From Branchipolynoe longqiensis (lineage: Eukaryota; Annelida; Polychaeta; Phyllodocida; Polynoidae): a DNA stretch of 64,000 bases. The stretch lies in contig CM059198.1 of assembly GCA_030323885.1 (NCBI GenBank), forward strand, positions 13,368,462-13,432,461. The letters run 5' to 3'. This document shows positions 43,001 to 53,917 of the stretch, piece by piece (position 1 is the stretch's first letter; each line of letters starts with the position of its first letter). The notes under the pieces were generated by a model that saw only the letters and a program-made list of their open reading frames with translations, ran no database searches and was not told the DNA's origin. The position numbers and the translations under genes were made by a program.

Positions 43001-44098
43001 ATGCCGAAGGACTTTTGTGCACCGTGTGGCTATATACACCCTGCGCCCATTAACGACGGGTGCACTCGACGCCCTGCACGGACTCGTCGTGCTACGCGTC
43101 AGAACGAGGAAATGATGGAAAAGGAGAAATTGAAGTCGGAGAAGTTGTTGGAGCCTGCTAAGGCTAATTTGGTCGTACCGGTCGTCTCGGACGACCCCCT
43201 GAGTGACGACGAACGGTCATTGCTTGAACGTTTACGGGGTTTGGAGAAAAAGAAAAGGAAAGCGGTGATAGCAGAGAAGACTATAGCAATTGAAAGAGAG
43301 CTATCATTAATGTCATTGGGAGGTGCGGACAGGAGTGCGTCACGGGACAGCGATGGCGGGCGGAGCAGGTCGGGCGGCAGGCGAGGGGGCGTGTCGAGAG
43401 GGCGGCGGGGGAGCCATTCGTTGAGTCGCCGTCGGAGTGTCTCCAGTGCCGGTGGTCGGAGCGTTTCGGGCGACGGAGGGGGGGGTGCGTGCAGGGACCG
43501 CACCGCCTCGTCAGGCAAGCGCCGGCAGTCGGGGTCGCCGGGCGCGCACCGGCGGTCGAGGACGCCGGTGCTGGAGACGAGCAAGTCGGAGCTACGACGA
43601 GGCAGGAGTCCTTCGAGGCGTCGTAGGCGCCATAGGCGCCGCAGTTGTTCGTCGTCTTCGTCCTCAGACAGGACGCGTAGTCGCGAGAGGCGACTCAGAA
43701 GTAAGTGGTCCATAAAACGCTTCACAGAGGATAAGAAGGTTGTTCGTAAGTTGAATTGTTACGAGCTAATTGAGGCGAACTGTCATTGGATGCTGCATAC
43801 TAAGGATACGAGCATTAGAGACTACAAGCGTTTTGTTCGTCATATCGCTTATCTGGCGGGTAGAGCTAAAACTGATAAATTTGTGAATGCTGCGCATGTG
43901 AACTATGACGTTGGTGTTCGTCGCTTGGCGGCGGAGGATGGTTATTCGGCGTTTAACCCGGGGAATTCTGAACTGACTCTACGATACTATGGATTTGATT
44001 GTCTGAAGACGAACACTTATAGTCAGTCGAAGAGGGGGGGGCGATTCAAAGCAGCACACGAAAGAGGGTGTGCGACCTTGTTATGGTTTCAACAGTGA
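43001..44098 (+). pseudogene. Ngaro-like Gag (frameshifted near its end)
   Basis: Start ATG 43001. N-terminal finger 'CAPCGYIHPAPINDGC' (C-x2-C-x3-H-x7-C). A Glu/Lys coil follows, then an Arg/Ser-rich stretch (43330-43700). The conserved core 'SKWSIKRFTEDKKVVRKLN' comes next, with a near match in copy c at 61694-62020. After the G8 run at 44034 the true frame moves. It then carries 'CYGFNSEDGC', 'CRFGHWC' and 'CGAKSHRRDKC', a C-terminal Cys/His zinc cluster ending with TGA near 44200. It probably packages element RNA. Confidence 0.85.
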
Positions 44099-44234
44099 AG
44101 ATGGGTGTTCGAGGGACGAACAGACATGTCGGTTTGGCCATTGGTGCGGCAAGTGCGGGGCGAAGTCGCACCGGCGCGATAAATGTAGGAAAGATTGATG
44201 TGGGGTCGGGCGCACCGGTGTTGATGGAAGCGAG

Positions 44235-45188
44235 TTGACGGACGCTCATAAGGACCGGCGGTGGGCGGATCCGTTGATTGATTGCTCAATTGGGCAAGGC
44301 GAGTCGGGGGGCGTGGCGGCTCTGGATAGTCGGGTCACGCACTCTCCGCTGATTGATTGCTCGACTGGTCGTGACGTGCCGGGGGGCGTTGCAACTCAAG
44401 TGGGTGGCACCGCGCACTCTGGCCCCGTTGCATTGGACAATGCTCAAGGTGGCATTGCAGACATTAATTGGCAAACTTGCTTACTTAATTGGACTGATTT
44501 ATTGAGTACTTGGTTGACTGTAACAGTAAACTTGAATTGTTTTGTTGTTCATGCCATTGATAATCGTGATGATTTCTCCACTGTTGATTTTCGTGTGATG
44601 AATGCATGTTTTCTAGGGAGTTGTCATTGTACTCATTACATCGCGGGCAACCTTACACAATTGCGCCCGTGTCGTGCGTTCTGCGAATTATTTTTGTTTG
44701 GGTCGCATGACGCTGATTGGAGTTATATATTAAGCGGTATACTTTTTGGTTTTGAGGTCATTAATGTTGATTGTCCTGTTGGCTACACTGTATTTAATAG
44801 ATCAGTTCGCTCTGACGTTCATGAAAAATTTATTGGTGAACGGATATCATGTGAGTTACGCGATGGATATATTTCTGAAGTGGCCGTTCCTCCCACTTGC
44901 ATTCACAATATTTGTTGTGTGCCTAAATCCACGGGTGATGGGTTGCGTTGTGTTGTAGATTGTTCGCGGCCATTATGTGGGTCTGTGAACGCATACGTCG
45001 ACAGGGTGAGTCAGACATTTTCTTATCTAGGCGTCGACGACTTGGTCAATGGTATGCGGTCACAGGACTACATGGCGGTGGTGGACATTAAAAATGCATA
45101 TCGAGCAGTCTCGATCCATCCAACCGATAGGAATCGACAAGGTTTGCAGTGGGATTTTGGGACAGGTGTTCGGTTTTTTTGTCGATAA
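44235..45188 (+). pseudogene. Ngaro-like Pol: pre-RT domain and RT N-terminus
   Basis: Low-conservation start with two 'PLIDCS' repeats. Then the C-x4-C-x-C block 'ACFLGSCHCTHYIAG', 'FEVINVDCPV' and 'CELRDGYISEVAVPPTCIHN'. RT motifs A and nearby follow: 'RCVVDCSRPL', 'AVVDIKNAYRAVSIHP'. The frame is lost at the T7 run near 45174. Confidence 0.88.
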
Positions 45189-45645
45189 CCGTATGTGTAT
45201 GGGGCTGTCCTCCAGTCCATATGTGTTTACAAGGATCAGTAACTTCATAGTGCGCGCTTGTTCGCGGCGGGGGGCGTTGGGAGTGATAAATTATTTGGAC
45301 GATTTCGCCGTAGCGGATCGGTCTTGGGACGCATGTGTTCGCTCTCAATTAGTTATTGTTAGAGTTCTTAGACAGTTAGGTTTTTTCGTTAGTTTTCCTA
45401 AGATGTTATCTCCATCCCAGTGCACCAGGTTCCTGGGCATAGAGATTGATGCGGTACGCATGAAGTTGTTTTTGCCGGCAGATAAGGTGGAGAAATTAAA
45501 GTCTCATTTGCTCTCCTTTGTGGGGAGACGGAAGGCGACGAGACGGGATTTAGAAAGGCTAGGTGGGCGTTTAGCGCATTGTGCTTCGGTGGTGAAGGAG
45601 GTCGTTCGTTTTGCAGTCGGGTCTATGATGCCGTTAGGACACTGA
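45181..45645 (+). pseudogene. Ngaro-like RT catalytic region
   Basis: Continues in a second frame: 'MCMGLSSSPYVFTRISNFI', active site 'INYLDDFAVAD', 'LRQLGFFVSFPKML', 'RFLGIEIDAV'. Ends at a second frameshift near 45600. Confidence 0.92.
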
Positions 45646-46253
45646 AGCGTCCGTACTACCAGTTTAGATTGAATACTGCGTTTAGGGAGGAGATAGCCTG
45701 GTGGTTAGAGTTTGTAGACCGTTTCAATGGCCATGCACGCATATTGGGGAATCACGCAGAGTGTGTGTCTGTATATACGGACGCGTCCTCCTCTGGATTT
45801 GGAGCGCTTCACGGGAGCGATTGGTGCGTTGGGGCTTTTGACGCGAGCGCGTCTCGGGACTTAGAGTCGTCGGTTCACCACCATTACGCGTGTTCTGATC
45901 AGATTTGCGATGACGCGCATATTAATGTGCATGAGATGTGGGCGGTGATGGCGGCCGCAGCAAGGTGGGGAGAACAATGGAGGGACAAGTCAGTAGTTTT
46001 TGTCACAGATAACATGACTGTTCGTGCAGCCTTGGCGTCTGGAAGGTGTAGGAGTAAGCTGATAATGGAGTGGGTGAGACAATTGTTTTGGATTTCTTGT
46101 GAGTTTAATTTCGAAATTACTTCAGTGTATGTACCAAGTGACAGAAATGTGATTTGTGATGCTTTGAGTCGTTGGTCGGTAGGAGGTGACAGGGTGAGAG
46201 TGGGGTTAGCAGACTCCGCGAGGGTGCTGTGTTGTGGGCATCTGTTTGCCTAA
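45610..46253 (+). CDS. Ngaro-like RNase H
   Basis: 'VYTDASSSGFGALHG' (first Asp), 'HINVHEMWAVM' (Glu), 'FVTDNMTVRAAL' (Asp), 'VPSDRNVICDALSRW' (last Asp). These are the four RNase H catalytic blocks of DIRS-group elements. Confidence 0.9.
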
Positions 46254-46293
46254 CTTTATATTCTCCGTTTCCTTGTCAGAGTTGCAGCGGGTG

Positions 46294-47226
46294 ATGTCAC
46301 TGCTTCAGTCGAGCTACTACTCGGAAAGCAGTCGCGCCACGCGCTCGACCCAGATTAAGAAGTATTTTTCATTTTTGGACGAATTCCAGGGATTATTTCC
46401 TCCCCTGCCATGCCCTGATGTGCAGGTTGGGCTTTATATTACTTGGTTAACGAGATCGTTGAAATTTAGTTCCATTACGAATTACTTGTCGGCATTGAAT
46501 TATTTTCTCCAAGCAAGGGGGTCTCCTCCGATTAATTATAGTTCTCATTTAGTCAGAACGGTTTTGGGTGGAGCGAAGAGACAGTTGGGGTGCGTAGTCA
46601 GACGCGCTTCTCCGCTTTTACCCAAACAATTATTGTTGATTTTCTCCTTTATGTCAAGCAGTATAGGTCATGTGTCGATTTGCGCTGCCTTATTAACGGG
46701 GTTTAGAGCTTTGTTAAGAAAGAGTCAATTAACTAGATCGGACTCCGTCCTGTCTAGGAGGAATTTTGAATTCTTCAGTTGGGGGATGTTAATTACAGTG
46801 AAGCGGACTAAAACTATCCAGTTTAGGCAGCGGGAGTTATTGATCCCTGTGGCTAAAGTGATGAATCGAGAGTTATGTGCAGTTTACTGGACTGAGAGGC
46901 ACTTTAGGGAGGTCCAGGTTTTGGATGCTTTGCCTGCTTTTCAAGTACCCTCACCTAGCGGTGGTTTCAAGCCTCTGGAGTACAGGGCTTTGAATTGTGC
47001 GATCAAGTATTTCGCTGAGTGCGCAGGATTACAGGGGGAATTGTTTTCTTGTCATTCGCTTCGCAGGGGGGGGTGTACGTTTCTTGCTATGCAGGGCTCT
47101 ACATTAGAGGAGTTGAGGACTAGAGGGGATTGGTCATCAGACGCTATCTTTTCATATATTGCTTCTCCTCTCCCTGAGCGGATTCTAGCTGACATGCGGG
47201 TCGCTTCGACCTTGTCGAGTTATTAG
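46294..47226 (+). CDS. Ngaro-like tyrosine recombinase
   Basis: The frame is open from 46234; the start is placed at the internal Met (46294), and the exact start is uncertain. Numbering from 46234: Arg162 in 'LLRKSQ', a Lys in 'RTKTIQF', His274 and Arg277 in 'HSLRRGG', Trp300 in 'RGDW', Tyr308 in 'FSYI'. All catalytic positions are kept. The same blocks recur in copies c and d. Confidence 0.93.
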   Translation: MSLLQSSYYSESSRATRSTQIKKYFSFLDEFQGLFPPLPCPDVQVGLYITWLTRSLKFSSITNYLSALNYFLQARGSPPINYSSHLVRTVLGGAKRQLGCVVRRASPLLPKQLLLIFSFMSSSIGHVSICAALLTGFRALLRKSQLTRSDSVLSRRNFEFFSWGMLITVKRTKTIQFRQRELLIPVAKVMNRELCAVYWTERHFREVQVLDALPAFQVPSPSGGFKPLEYRALNCAIKYFAECAGLQGELFSCHSLRRGGCTFLAMQGSTLEELRTRGDWSSDAIFSYIASPLPERILADMRVASTLSSY

Positions 47227-47251
47227 TTGGCTGGGGGCGCTGTGCGCCATT

Positions 47252-47346
47252 GGCGGTTATGCCAGCCAGATACGGTGTTCAGAGTGATAGTAGTAATAAA
47301 CTGTATTATCCACACCTGGTTTTGTGTCGTCCTTAGCGGGTCTACA
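47252..47346 (+). repeat. Split direct repeat B1
   Basis: 95 bp, GGCGGTTATGCC...GGTCTACA; includes AATAAA, altered to AAAAAA in B2. Confidence 0.92.
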
Positions 47347-47580
47347 GGTAGTATATACGCGTATATGCTCGTGTAGGCACCCGCGGGCATTGACGAATGT
47401 ATATATGAGCTGGTCATATTCGGGGCGTTTCGAACGCGCCGGCTCCGTGCTAAGCATTATGCACCCGCCGCTCGCTAGGCGGCGTGCCAGTAGTCGTATA
47501 TAACCAAGGCGCTCGGCCAGCCCGGCGCCCACCTGATACGCACCCGGCCTGCGCGCCGGTCAGCTCACCTGAGAAAAACT
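47347..47580 (+). repeat. Split direct repeat A2
   Basis: 234 bp, directly joined to B1; matches A1. Confidence 0.93.
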
Positions 47581-47597
47581 TTTGTTTATTTTGATTC

Positions 47598-47692
47598 GGC
47601 GGTTATGCCAGCCAGATACGGTGTTCAGAGTGATAGTAGTAAAAAACTGTATTATCCACACCTGGTTTTGTGTCATCCTAAGCGGGTCTACA
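47598..47692 (+). repeat. Split direct repeat B2 (3' end of element)
   Basis: 95 bp, matches B1 with about three differences. Confidence 0.92.
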
Positions 47693-48784
47693 TTCAGATT
47701 TTACTCTGATCTATTGATGAGTCTTGTCACCACTATATTTTGTCAGGACCACATATACTTGGGAAAAGCTTGAAAAAATATGTTGAAAATGGTCCAGGGC
47801 TCAATTTTGCAAGTGATAAAACCAGGTAAAAAGAAATGCCCAATTTTGAGCAAGCTTGAAATGGTAGAGAAAAGCACTCATAAAAGATAATTGCATGAGA
47901 TTTTCAGGCTTTGTTATCTTAAATATGCTCTTTCTGTCTACATTTTAGGCCTATACACTTTGATAGATGTGAATTCTTTTATTGTATAATGATTGTGATA
48001 AAATTTGGTAAGAATGCCCAATTGTGACCAAGTTCATGAAACGATCATGAATAACCAAATTTGATGTGATGCATTGAATAGCTGATCTGTACTTATGATT
48101 TTATAAATGTGCTTGTGTGCATTTACTGCGGTGACAGTGACTGCCGCCGACTCACCATTTTTTAATTTAGCACTCATGCTTATAAATAACAAAAATTGAT
48201 CTTAGCAGTGAATAATCATGCTCATAAACAGCAGAACCTGATCTGTTGCAGTGAATAGCCGATCTGTACTTATGATTTTATTAATCTTTGCTTGTGTGCG
48301 TTTATTCCAGTGACAGTGACTGCCGCCAATTCGCCGTTTTCACTTTTAGCTCTCTATTATTAAGTAAATGACAGAATCTGATCTCAGCAGTGAGTAATCA
48401 CACTCATACATAAGGTTTTAAGGTTCTACACATAGACTATTGGTGGATTGGTGAAGCACTTGGGATACCTACTTTTAGGATATAAAATGATGTGACAGAT
48501 TTGCTTACATGCAACCTATTATTTTCCAATGTGACTTTTCCATAATGTAGCATAGACCTGCCCTGATATCTAGATATAATAAAGTTATGTGACATATTTG
48601 CTTGTTTGTTCTGATTCTACTGAAAATCCATGGCATGCCTATCAAGTAAAACAGAGTAGGGCCTATCACATTTATTGACATCCAATATGAGAAGCTGAGA
48701 CGATGTCCAGAATAAATAAAGATATTTCTCAATCTAAGATTATATTTTAAAATAATGAAAATGAATATGTAGCAATAATAACTT
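47693..48784. repeat. Non-coding, with a ~170-bp duplication
   Basis: 'GATCTGTACTTATGATTTTA' and 'GTGACAGTGACTGCCGCC' occur together at about 48085-48150 and 48249-48330. Nothing else is recognised. Confidence 0.6.
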
Positions 48785-49035
48785 AAAGGTAGTGTTTTGG
48801 CCTACTTCCCTACTTTACTACACACTGCCCCACCTTACTGCATACAGCCCCACCCTACTGCCTACAGCCCACCCTACTGCCTACAGCCCACCCTATTGCG
48901 TACTTCCCCACCCTACTGCATACTGCCCCATCTGCCACATGCTGCTCAACCCTACCACACACTCCCCCCACCTTACTGCATTCTTCCCCACCTTACTGCA
49001 TACAGCCCCATCCTACTGCCTAGGCCTACTGCCCC
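48785..49035. repeat. 'CCCCACCCTACTGCATACTG' minisatellite
   Basis: About twelve units of 19-21 bp. Three more units are at 50535-50600, 1.5 kb away. Confidence 0.85.
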
Positions 49036-49039
49036 ACCA

Positions 49040-49270
49040 GGTGTGGTGGCCTAATCGATAGAGTATGGGCCTCACATGCAGAAGGTCAGGAGTTTGATTC
49101 CAGGTCGAGTCAAACCAATGACTTTAAAATTGATTTGTTTCACTTTCTAGCCTGGTGCTCGGCATTAATATGATAGGGCAAGGACTGCTTAGCTCAGCAT
49201 CAGGATAACTGAGTGGGATATCGGGTCATGGTTCGAGCGGCCTGATTTCCCAGTGGGGCAGCCCTATAAA
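49040..49270 (+). mobile_element. tRNA-derived SINE, 5' part
   Basis: tRNA-like head with TGGCCTAATCGATAGAGT and box B AGTTTGATTCC, then 'GAGTCAAACCAATGAC', 'ACTGAGTGGGATAT' and 'GGGGCAGCCCTATAAA'. It aligns with the SINE at 52690-53035 and resumes at 50438 after an insertion. Confidence 0.8.
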
Positions 49271-50437
49271 TAGGTATGTCGAATAACGCTGATCACCACA
49301 ATTTGGTTTGTCAACGACAGTAACGCTAGCTCCATTCAGCTGTGTGCAGGTGCTTTGCAGTAGGCGCCATCTTTCAGTCAGACATAAGGGGGGTTTTCTA
49401 GCTACAATTTAGCTCTTGTTTTCATTACATAGAGCACAGATTTCTCTACATCCTTATTTTGTAATTGTTTCAATCGAACCAGTATCAGTTTCAAAAGTTG
49501 ATGTTTGAATTTCAAGTTCTACTTTTCTCCAAAAAATCTGCATCAAATCACTCAAAGGGGATTAAATTATCTTATCAAACTAGGAAATTGTTGTTCCTTC
49601 ATTAGTTGCCTACAGGTTGTGAAATTTTAAGGATATTTGATCGATTCCCAAAGGAGATATTTGATCTGTAGCAGTTGAACAATTTGATGTAAACATTGGT
49701 TAGGAATGTGTGAATAATGCCGATTGCCGTAAAAGCCACTACAAATCACTACAATTTGAGGATATTCATTGTTGAAACAATGATATTCATTTTCACATAC
49801 CTGTTTTCATGAAAATTGAGTAATTATCAGATGTATTTTGAGAATGCACAGAATTTGATGTCAATTAAATCGCTGACCCCAGCCGCCAAGTTCATTTAAA
49901 GGTATATCTGGGTTTGGATCATATATTTTCAAATGGAGACAACTTTCTTAATATTTAGGTTTTATTAAATATATACTAAGCGTTTCAAAGCTCTTGTCAT
50001 GTGGATTGCGCAGTAAAAATTTCATCTAAATAAGTCTTGTTATAAAAGATATGAGAGTTTGAAGTACAAAATCTGGATTTGGGGTAATAGCTTTTCTTAT
50101 ATTCAAATTTGCATAACTCTCTTAATATTTACTTTAGACAAATAAGCACTTTAAAGCTCTGGTGATGTGAATTCAACTGTACAAGTTTAATTAAAATAGG
50201 TCTCTTATTAAAAATAATACGAGAGTTTGAAGTACAATATCTGGATTTGGGGTCACAGCTTTAAGCAGTTTTACTATAGAACAAAGGGGCCAAAAAGGTG
50301 CTGATTTTCCCAACTCCAAATCAACATAATTCTCTTGATATTTACTTTAGAAAAGTAATATGGTTACCATGATTAAGTTCCCGTCAAGCTCTTTCCATTG
50401 GTATATGTTTCATTCTCAAAATGTTCACACATACCTA
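49271..50437. mobile_element. hAT-like non-autonomous element inserted in the SINE
   Basis: 1,167 bp flanked by CTATAAA (49264-49270, 50438-50444; the next base T also matches). Ends TAGGTATGTCGAATAA and, inverted, TAGGTATGTGTGAACA. No coding region. Inside, 'GAGAGTTTGAAGTACAA' and 'TCTGGATTTGGGGT' are duplicated near 50051 and 50220. Confidence 0.7.
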
Positions 50438-50530
50438 CTATAAATTCGCCCATGAGTGTACACTGTCAGAAGTCGGTGCCCACCCTAATATGACCTTAGA
50501 TGTTGCTAGGACATAAAACAAGCAATGACA
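50438..50530 (+). mobile_element. SINE, 3' part of the interrupted copy
   Basis: 'GTACACTGTCAGAAGTCGG' and 'TAATATGACC' match the 3' end of the SINE at 52690-53035. Confidence 0.7.
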
Positions 50531-50639
50531 ACAACCCCTACTGCCCCATCTTACTGCATTCTGCCCCACCTTACTGCATACTGCATCACACTACTACAAA
50601 TGAAACTGAATATGCAGCAATTATAACATATTTCTTAGA

Positions 50640-50770
50640 GTAGTGTTTTGAACTTAAGGGTAGTGTTTTGAACTTAATGATAGCGTTTTGAGCGTGGCCG
50701 CAGTAGTGTTTTGAACCTACCTTCAACTAGGTTCAAAACACTAGTGTTTTTGTGGGGTAGTGTTTTGAAC
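50640..50770. repeat. 'GGTAGTGTTTTGAACTTA' minisatellite
   Basis: Five or six units, the reverse complement of the array at 17216-17346. Confidence 0.8.
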
Positions 50771-51045
50771 TTACTACACCGGCCCGCCGAAAAAAGTTCG
50801 GATTAGCTACTGGTTGGTTTAACTGAGCTTGGTTTAACTGGGTTAGACTGTATATATATAAAAAACAATAATCAAAGTGCCCACATCCATTGTACATTAC
50901 ATGTGCAATATACACTTAGTCAAAGTGAAAGTCAAAGCCAAAGCTCGGTTAAATCAATGATCGGTTAATCCAAACAAATTTCTATGGTCCCTTCAAGTTT
51001 GGTTTAACTGTGTTATACTGTATATATGTATATAATATATATGTA
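50771..51045. repeat. pogo/Tigger-like terminal repeat remnants
   Basis: 'GGTTTAACTGGGTTAGACTG' (50830) and 'GGTTTAACTGTGTTATACTG' (51001), with 'GGTTAATCCAAACAAATTT' and 'GGTCCCTTCAAG'. Both copies have the same orientation, so they are not one inverted pair. Confidence 0.6.
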
Positions 51046-51051
51046 TATAGA

Positions 51052-51200
51052 CACGGAGTGGGATATCCGGTTGTGGTGCCGGCAGCATGGTCTTCCAATG
51101 GGGTATCTTTATAAATCCTCCACGAGTGTGCGCTGTCACAAATGTGTTACCTCTCTGATATGACCTTCCGTGTTGCTGGAATGTAAGACCACAACAAACA
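51052..51200 (+). mobile_element. SINE 3' fragment
   Basis: 'GGAGTGGGATATCCGG', 'CAATGGGGTATC', 'GTGTGCGCTGTCAC' and 'TGATATGACC' align with the SINE at 52690-53035. Confidence 0.7.
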
Positions 51201-51605
51201 GTCAATGTCGGAATGCTTCGTGACCCACGACGCTGGATTTCGTTCCGTGACCTGCTGCAGAGGAAGCGGGCGCTCTGTCTACTCGACCATCCCGTCCGAT
51301 TATCCGAGGAGCAATGAACGAGCACCAACAGTTGTACTAACCTCCTCTCCTGCTTCTCCCTCCCCCCTGCTCCCCCCACCACACTCCCACCTGCTCCACT
51401 GCCGATACTCGCTCGTGGAATCGCGTGCGAGTCAAGGCTTCTCCGGGAGATTTTTTTTTATTAATTAAAACAAGTATTGTTACATTTGTTGATTACGCAT
51501 GAGAAATTTCAATCGTGGACAATTGGTCTTCCCCATTCGACTGCTCCTTGTTATATCCTAGTAATGCCAAGTGCCAGGCTAAGGGGCAACAAGCATACAC
51601 TTCTC
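51201..51605. other. No recognisable feature
   Basis: A C/T-rich patch lies at 51340-51400; otherwise unremarkable. Confidence 0.4.
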
Positions 51606-52640
51606 AATCAATCAATCAATAGTTCCGTCCTCTAGTCGAGGGTTGGATGCAATGGTTCTCCACTTGTCCCGATGGTGTGCTGTTCTGATAGACTGTGAAT
51701 AATTCAAGCCTGTCCACTGTGAAATATTTGTAAACCATGATGTTCTTGGTCTCCCTCTCCCTCTGCTGCCATTCACATTCCCTTCCAACAATGTATGGTA
51801 TATTGAACTCTGACGAATGATGTGGCCAAAATAAATAAGTTCCTTTGTCTGTATAGTGGCAAACAAGCTTTTCTTATTTTTAATTTTTCTGAGAACTTCT
51901 TTGTTGGTGATCTTCTTTGTCCATGATATTTTCATCATCCTTCGATAAGTCCACATCTCAAATGCTGCCTAAACGTTTGTACATTTTCTTAGAGATTGTC
52001 CATGTCTCAGCCCCATACATTAGAGTAGACCACACATAACACTGAAGAATACGCTTCCTTGTTTGTATTAATATCTTACTTGATGTTAACACTCTATACA
52101 TTTTGGAGAATGTTGTTCGGGCTATTGTTATCCTTCTTTTAATTTCTTCCTCACATCTCCCATCATTTGTAATCTTTTGTTCGAGATATATGAATTTGGA
52201 TACTTGTTCTATGTTTGTGCCATCTATGGTTATATTGACATTTGGTTTATCTGTCTTTTTACTTATAACCATTGTTTTGGTCTTCCTGGCATTCATCTTC
52301 ATGTTGAATAGTATTCCAGCTTTATTGATTCTATTCACTATATCTTGTAGGTTTTTCTCACTGTCTGCTAGTATTACACTGTCATTGGCATATCTAAGAT
52401 TGTTGACGTTCATGCCACCTATTGTCACTCCCTTGCAATCTTCAATGTGTCTGAAAATCATCTCTGTGTACAGGTTAAATAGACATGGTGACAATACACA
52501 CCCCTGTCGAACTCCTCGTTTAATCATAACTTCATCCGATAGGCCCTGCTCCATTTTTATAAATGCACGTTGTGTCCAGTATAAGTTCACAATTAGTGTA
52601 ATGTCTTTGCCATTGACACCAATAACGTCCTTATATCAGT
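51606..52640 (-). mobile_element. 5'-truncated LINE (RTE-like)
   Basis: RT and C-terminal region on minus. The 3' end at 51606 has a short (ATTG) repeat tail. The 5' part, including the endonuclease, is missing, and a SINE lies next to the truncation. Confidence 0.75.
51612..52590 (-). pseudogene. LINE reverse transcriptase, partial
   Basis: 'RGVRQGCVLSPCLFNLYTEM', then 'LRYANDSVILADSEKNLQDI', where the catalytic Y-A-D-D reads Y-A-N-D. 'MNARKTKTMVISK', 'FIYLEQKITNDGRCEEEI' and 'LMYGAETWTI' follow. A one-base frameshift near 51957 joins it to the C-terminal 'MWTYRRMMKISWTKKITNKE' and 'GRGRPRTSW'. The layout fits RTE-type ORFs; clade not proven. Confidence 0.85.
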
Positions 52641-52689
52641 ATATTGACGTCACCAGGGCTTCCAACACATCACATGCCACACTGGATGC

Positions 52690-53035
52690 GAATGTTCAAT
52701 TCGCATTGGCTTAATCGGTAGGGAAAGCGCAGGTTTCCCATGCGGAAGGTAGGGAGTTCGAATCCCAACCCAGTCAAACCAATGACATAGAAAATAGATA
52801 CTTGTCATTACCTAGCCTGACGCTCAGCATTATTAGGATTGGGCAATAACTGGTTAGCTCTATATGAGGATAATGTGACTGAGTGGGATATTGGTTCATG
52901 GTGCTGGTGGCCTGATCTCCCAATGGGGCAGCACTATAAAGTTGCCAGGAATGCGCACTGTCACAAGTCATTGCCCATCCTGATATGACCATAGCTCTTG
53001 CGAGGATGTAATTGTGAAACGCCAACAAACAAAGA
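52690..53035 (+). mobile_element. Full tRNA-derived SINE
   Basis: Head with GGCTTAATCGGTAGGGAAAG and box B GAGTTCGAATCCC. The body contains 'ACTGAGTGGGATAT' and 'CCAATGGGGCAGCACTATAA'; the 3' end contains 'GCGCACTGTCACAAGTC' and 'CTGATATGACC'. It serves as the uninterrupted reference for the copy split at 49271. Confidence 0.8.
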
Positions 53036-53144
53036 ATACGAAAATATCTGCAGTCCCTAACATATACCTTTTCAATGTAGCATGCAGACTCAGCTGAAAC
53101 TCAGGTTGTGGATCAACTCTGGAAGTGAGTACTAAGTTTGTATA

Positions 53145-53319
53145 TACAGTAACACCTCTCTAACCGACAACCTCCATAAAGCGACCACTCCCCTATATCG
53201 ATCGCTATATTTGGGTCCCAACAATACCATTGTAACCATATTCTACCTCCCTAAACCGACCACCTTCCTAAATGAACTACTTAAAGTCGGTCCCAAGGTC
53301 GGTAGATTAAGAGAGGTTT

Positions 53320-53328
<9 letters not shown>
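53145..53328. mobile_element. pogo/Tigger-like MITE
   Basis: TACAGTAACACCTCTCTAAC at the left and its inverted relative (AAGAGAGGTTTTACTATA) at the right, with TA at each edge. About 184 bp, non-coding. Confidence 0.7.

Positions 53329-53402
<74 letters not shown>
53326..53402. repeat. TA microsatellite
   Basis: (TA)n with one TGCATATT interruption. The following 200 bp to 53600 show nothing. Confidence 0.9.
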
Positions 53403-53403
<1 letters not shown>

Positions 53404-53600
53404 CAATTTGCCGATTTTGTTGAGTTGTGTCGATTTATTTGCCCTGCACCAACAGTTTTACACTGCAAGCAGCATGCACAATCTTTTCACGAAATTAAAA
53501 CAAGAAAACATTTAGCCTTTTTAAGAGAAGCTGGTCTATATCATCACATATAGTCCGTTAAACCAATTAGATCAATTAACAACCTTTAACTTTTATCTTG

Positions 53601-53876
53601 ATGCGCGAAAAGAAGGAAGCAAGGCGGGGGTGGAGAAAGAGACGCTTTATTGGCGCCTCAACAGATCATACAGGGTAATAGCAAGTCAAATGAGGCTCAT
53701 AAGGAGCAACATGGTAATTGAGGTAATGAACAAGAGGCATCAAGTAATAAACAAAAGTGGTAAATGAGGTAATGAACAAGAGGCATCAGGTAATAAACAA
53801 TAATGTAGAAAGGTAATAAAGTTCATGGGGCAGCAGAGTCATTTGGAGTGAGGGGGTGCCGAGGAGCCCTCCACCA
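53601..53876 (-). repeat. Copy b repeat B2
   Basis: Matches 54221-54497. A 41-bp spacer (53877-53917) precedes A2. Confidence 0.92.
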
Positions 53877-53917
53877 GTAGTAGGTGGAGTAGGGTAGTAG
53901 TTGGGTGGGTGGGTGGA

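Larger units (their letters stand above)
42661..47692 (+). mobile_element. Near-complete Ngaro-like retrotransposon with split direct repeats (copy a)
   Basis: 5,032 bp: A1 (42661-42895), gag, pol (pre-RT, RT, RNase H), tyrosine recombinase, B1 (47252-47346), A2 (47347-47580), B2 (47598-47692). A copies differ at about three positions and B copies at about three. There is no methyltransferase region between RNase H and recombinase, which favours Ngaro over PAT or DIRS. Frameshifts lie at a G8 run (44034-44041), a T7 run (45174-45180) and near 45600. Flanks show no target duplication, as expected. Confidence 0.93.

Noticed and set aside
43099..43725. 208-codon minus ORF opposite the Ngaro-like Gag
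   Set aside because: Mirror of the Arg/Ser-rich tract; low complexity.
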